NCBI RefSeq assembly: GCF_041021955.1
Contig: NZ_CP158375.1
Span: 1-64,000 of the forward strand
Source of the DNA: Caulobacter sp. 73W
GTDB taxonomy: Bacteria; Pseudomonadota; Alphaproteobacteria; Caulobacterales; Caulobacteraceae
Reading direction: 5' to 3'
DNA: 64,000 nt
The notes under the pieces were generated by a model. The model was not told the DNA's origin. It did no database searches and saw only the letters and a list, made by a program, of their open reading frames with translations. This document shows, one piece after another, positions 61,207 to 64,000 of this stretch (positions within the stretch are counted from its first letter, which is position 1; the number at the start of each line of letters is the position of its first letter). The position numbers were made by a program, and so were the translations under genes.

Positions 61207-64000
61207 CAACTTGCTCCATGACCGCGCCCGGCTCACGGCGGCGGTTCACCATCGAGAACACGACCGGCACGAACAGCAGGGTCGCGAAGGTTGCGACGAT
61301 CAGGCCGCCGATCACGGCCCGGCCCAGGGGCGCGTTCTGCTCGCCGCCTTCGCCCATGCCGATGGCCATGGGGGCCATGCCGATGATCATCGCCAGGGCC
61401 GTCATCAGCACAGGACGGAAACGGACCATGCCCGCCTCCAGCGCCGCCTGGACAGCGTCGCCGACCACGGCGAAGCGCTCCTTGGCGAAGCTGACAAGCA
61501 GCACCGAGTTGGCGGTCGCCACGCCCATGCACATGATCGCGCCGGTCAGCGCCGGGACCGACAGCGTGGTGCCCGTCAGGAACAGGATCCAGACAATCCC
61601 GGCGATGGCGCCGGGCAAGGCCATGACGATGACGAAGGCGTCCAGCCAGCTTTGGAAGTTCACCACGATCAGCAGGTAGATCAGCACGATCGCCCCGATC
61701 AGGCCAAAGCCCAGCCAGGTGAAGGCGGTGTTCATGGTCTGATACTGGCCGCGAAGTTCAACGGAGCTGCCCTTGGGGGCCTCCTTCTCCAGATCCTTCA
61801 GCACGGCCTTGATGTCGTCGGCCACCGCGCCCAGGTCGCGGCCGCTGGCGGCGGCGTAGATGTTGATCATGGTGGCGATGTTGTAGTGCGAGACCAGCGC
61901 CGCCGAATTGCTGCGCGTGACCTCGCCGATCCCGCCGAGGAGCTGTGAGGTCTGGCCCGCGCCCGTGCCGGTGACGGGCAGGTTCATCAGATCATCCAGC
62001 GTACTTACGCGATGCTCGGCGGCCTGAGCGACGACAGAGTACGAGACCCCGTTCTCAGGATTGAGGAAGAACACTGGGGCCGTCTGCCCGGTGCCGGCCA
62101 GCGACGTGGCCACGCTGGCCGTGACGTCGCGCTCGGTCAGGCCGAACTGGCCGATTCGGCTGCGGTCTACATTGACGTTGAGCTGGGGGTAGCGCGAGGA
62201 CTGCTGGATCCGGGCGTCGGCGACGCCGGGGATGGCCGCGATCCGGCGCATGATCTTGCGGGCGTAGGCCTCGTTGGCGACGCTGTTGCGGCCCACGATC
62301 TGTATATCGATCGGGGCGGGCGTGCCGAAATTGAGGATCTGGCTGGTGATGTCGGCCGGCAGGAAGGCGAACTGGGTGCCGGGGAAGGCGCGCGGCAGTT
62401 CCTCGCGCAGCTGGCGCACATAGTGGGCGGTCGGCTTATGGCCCTTGGCCAGCTGCACCATGATGTCGCCGTCCTGCGGACCGATGGTGCCGGAGTTGTT
62501 GTAGATCGCGTTGATCGAGCTGACCGGCAGGCCGATGTTGTCGACGATCGACAGCACCTCGTCCTGCGGCACGATCTGGCGGATCTTGCGGGTGATGCGG
62601 TCGAAGTGGGCGGAGGTCTCCTCGATCCGCGAGCCAACCGGCGCGCGCACATGGATGGCCATGGCGCCGGCGTCGACCGCCGGGAAGAAGTTGCGCCCCA
62701 GGAACGGCGTCAGCAGCAGCGAAAGCAACACCGCGCCGACGAAGATGAGGGCGAAGGGCCGCGGATTGGCCAAGGTCGTCTCGAGCGTGCGGCCATAGCT
62801 GGCGCGAAACGCCTCGAACCGTCGCTCGAACCCGCGCTGGAAGCGCACGAACGGATTGGCCGGCGGCGCGGCCGGATCGTGGACCCCGCCGTGGACGTGC
62901 GGCCGCAGCAGGTACATCGACAGGGTCGGCACGAGCGTTCGCGACAGTACGAACGAGGCGACCATGGCGAAGATCACAGCCAGCGCCATCGGCACGAACA
63001 GGAAGCCCGCCACTCCGGGCAGGAAGAACATCGGCACGAAGACGATGCAGATGCAAAGCAGGGAGACGAAGGCCGGCACGACGATCTGCTGGGCGCCGTC
63101 GAGGATGGCCTGGCGGACGGGCTTTCCCTGCTCCAGGTGCCAGTTGATGTTCTCGATGGTCACCGTCGCGTCGTCGACCAGGATGCCGACGGCCAGGCTG
63201 AGGCCGCCCAGCGTCATGATGTTCAGGGTGTTGCCCGTCGCCGCCAGGGCCGCGATGGCGGCCAGGACCGCCAGGGGGATCGACACGGCGATGATGGCGG
63301 TGGAGCGCCATGAGCCCAGGAACAACAGGATCATCAGGGAGGTGAGGGCGGCGGCGATCACCCCTTCGTGCATCACGGCCTCGACGGCGGCTTCGACGAA
63401 CACCGACTGATCGCCGATCGGTACGATCTTGAGCTCATCGGGCAGGGTCTGTTGCAGCTTCGGCAACATGCCCTTCAGCCCGTCGACGATGGCCAGGGTC
63501 GAGGTCGCGCCGTTCTTTAGGATGGTCACCACGACCGATCGGCTGCCGTCGACATGGACGACATTGGTCTGTTGGGCGGCGCCATCGCGCACGAAGGCCA
63601 CGTCGCGCAGATAGATGGTGGCGCCATCGACGACCTTGACCGGCAGGTCGTTCATGTCGGCGATGGAGGCCGGCGCGTTGTTGAGCTTCACCGCGTACTG
63701 ATAGGCGCCGATCTTGGCGAAGCCCGCCGGGTTGATCTGCATCTGGGCGGCGATCGCCAGACTGACGTCCTGGGCCGACAGCCCCTTCGATTGCAGGGCC
63801 TGGGGATCCAGGTCGATCTGCACCTGCCGCTGGCGGCCGCCGGAGGGAAGGGGGATGGCCGCGCCGGGAACGGTGACGAGCACGGGGCGGATCTGGTTCT
63901 GGCCAAGATCGAAGAGCTCGCCTTCCGACATGCCCTTGCCGGCCAAGGCCAGCTGAAGGATCGGGACGGTCGAGGCGTCGTAGTTGATGATCAGCGGCGG
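61199..64000 (-). CDS. RND efflux pump permease, N-terminus beyond the window
   Basis: The final 933 residues of an RND pump; the gene runs off the right edge and roughly the first 100-150 residues are missing. It contains pore-domain repeats (PPLIINYDASTVPILQLAL, GTPAPIDIQIVGRNS), the proton-relay helix 4 LSLAVGILVDDATVTIENINWHLEQG with two Asp, a second half with FQSWLDAFVIVMALPGAIAGI, and GAIMCMGVATANSVLLVSFAKE in helix 10. Subclass (drug HAE or metal HME) is not certain: the DD pair fits a proton-driven HAE-like pump, while the rest lacks a metal methionine signature I can name. It is the first gene of the operon. Confidence 0.93.
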   Translation of the reverse strand, partial: PPLIINYDASTVPILQLALAGKGMSEGELFDLGQNQIRPVLVTVPGAAIPLPSGGRQRQVQIDLDPQALQSKGLSAQDVSLAIAAQMQINPAGFAKIGAYQYAVKLNNAPASIADMNDLPVKVVDGATIYLRDVAFVRDGAAQQTNVVHVDGSRSVVVTILKNGATSTLAIVDGLKGMLPKLQQTLPDELKIVPIGDQSVFVEAAVEAVMHEGVIAAALTSLMILLFLGSWRSTAIIAVSIPLAVLAAIAALAATGNTLNIMTLGGLSLAVGILVDDATVTIENINWHLEQGKPVRQAILDGAQQIVVPAFVSLLCICIVFVPMFFLPGVAGFLFVPMALAVIFAMVASFVLSRTLVPTLSMYLLRPHVHGGVHDPAAPPANPFVRFQRGFERRFEAFRASYGRTLETTLANPRPFALIFVGAVLLSLLLTPFLGRNFFPAVDAGAMAIHVRAPVGSRIEETSAHFDRITRKIRQIVPQDEVLSIVDNIGLPVSSINAIYNNSGTIGPQDGDIMVQLAKGHKPTAHYVRQLREELPRAFPGTQFAFLPADITSQILNFGTPAPIDIQIVGRNSVANEAYARKIMRRIAAIPGVADARIQQSSRYPQLNVNVDRSRIGQFGLTERDVTASVATSLAGTGQTAPVFFLNPENGVSYSVVAQAAEHRVSTLDDLMNLPVTGTGAGQTSQLLGGIGEVTRSNSAALVSHYNIATMINIYAAASGRDLGAVADDIKAVLKDLEKEAPKGSSVELRGQYQTMNTAFTWLGFGLIGAIVLIYLLIVVNFQSWLDAFVIVMALPGAIAGIVWILFLTGTTLSVPALTGAIMCMGVATANSVLLVSFAKERFAVVGDAVQAALEAGMVRFRPVLMTALAMIIGMAPMAIGMGEGGEQNAPLGRAVIGGLIVATFATLLFVPVVFSMVNRRREPGAVMEQVDA

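Overview
The window is high-GC chromosomal DNA of an alphaproteobacterium, most likely Caulobacter or a close relative. The main reasons are the order dusB-ntrB-ntrC-ntrY-ntrX-dat-hfq-hflX, the fused ispDF gene, many TTG/GTG starts coupled to upstream stops, and two large TonB-dependent receptors, one next to a LacI-type regulator. The genus is inferred from gene content and order. I see no tRNA, rRNA, IS element, prophage or CRISPR array.

Layout. 1-12 kb: end of a spermidine-synthase-like gene, ispDF, then the nitrogen/RNA housekeeping block (dusB, ntrBC, ntrYX, a class IV D-amino acid aminotransferase, hfq, hflX, a MOSC protein). 12-15 kb: mazG, a GPH-type sugar symporter and a small exported protein. 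15-24 kb: a sugar-acid block with aldose 1-epimerase, P1-family peptidase, SMP-30 lactonase, alpha-ketoglutaric semialdehyde dehydrogenase divergent from 5-dehydro-4-deoxyglucarate dehydratase, a LysR regulator and a type B carboxylesterase. 23-28.5 kb: an SGNH hydrolase and an unrecognised exported 618-residue protein divergent from an AraC regulator, then a CadC-like membrane regulator. 28.7-31.7 kb: a frameshifted TonB-dependent receptor. 32-38 kb: the Phe/Tyr to homogentisate operon (divergent Lrp, phhA, aminotransferase, hppD, hmgA) plus a Rieske protein and a frameshifted SDR. 38-48 kb: sorbosone-type dehydrogenase, dicarboxylate symporter, cobO with a DUF1636 gene, MarC, a MerC-domain protein with a Zur-like box and a structured leader, hemerythrin, PncC/CinA, a TauD-like dioxygenase and a flavoprotein. 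47-58.7 kb: a pectin utilisation locus (LacI, TonB receptor, PL10 pectate lyase, acetyl esterase, GH28, CE8 pectinesterase). 58.7-64 kb: a three-part RND efflux operon, cut by the right edge.

How it fits together. The pectin locus would de-esterify, cut and import galacturonan. Galacturonate oxidised to galactarate would pass through the lactonase, KdgD and semialdehyde dehydrogenase of the 15-20 kb block to 2-oxoglutarate. A uronate dehydrogenase, a glucarate/galactarate dehydratase and an inner-membrane uronate carrier are not in the window. The aromatic operon ends at maleylacetoacetate, so the isomerase and hydrolase must also lie elsewhere.

Three genes that look otherwise intact (ntrB, the first TonB receptor, the SDR) are each broken by a single-base indel. 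Each becomes a whole number of codons when one base is restored or removed. Base-calling errors are the simplest explanation. Other points worth attention are NtrC and NtrX proteins both lacking GAFTGA, the MerC leader, the unrecognised exported protein, and a GH28 enzyme lacking the usual catalytic-site histidine.
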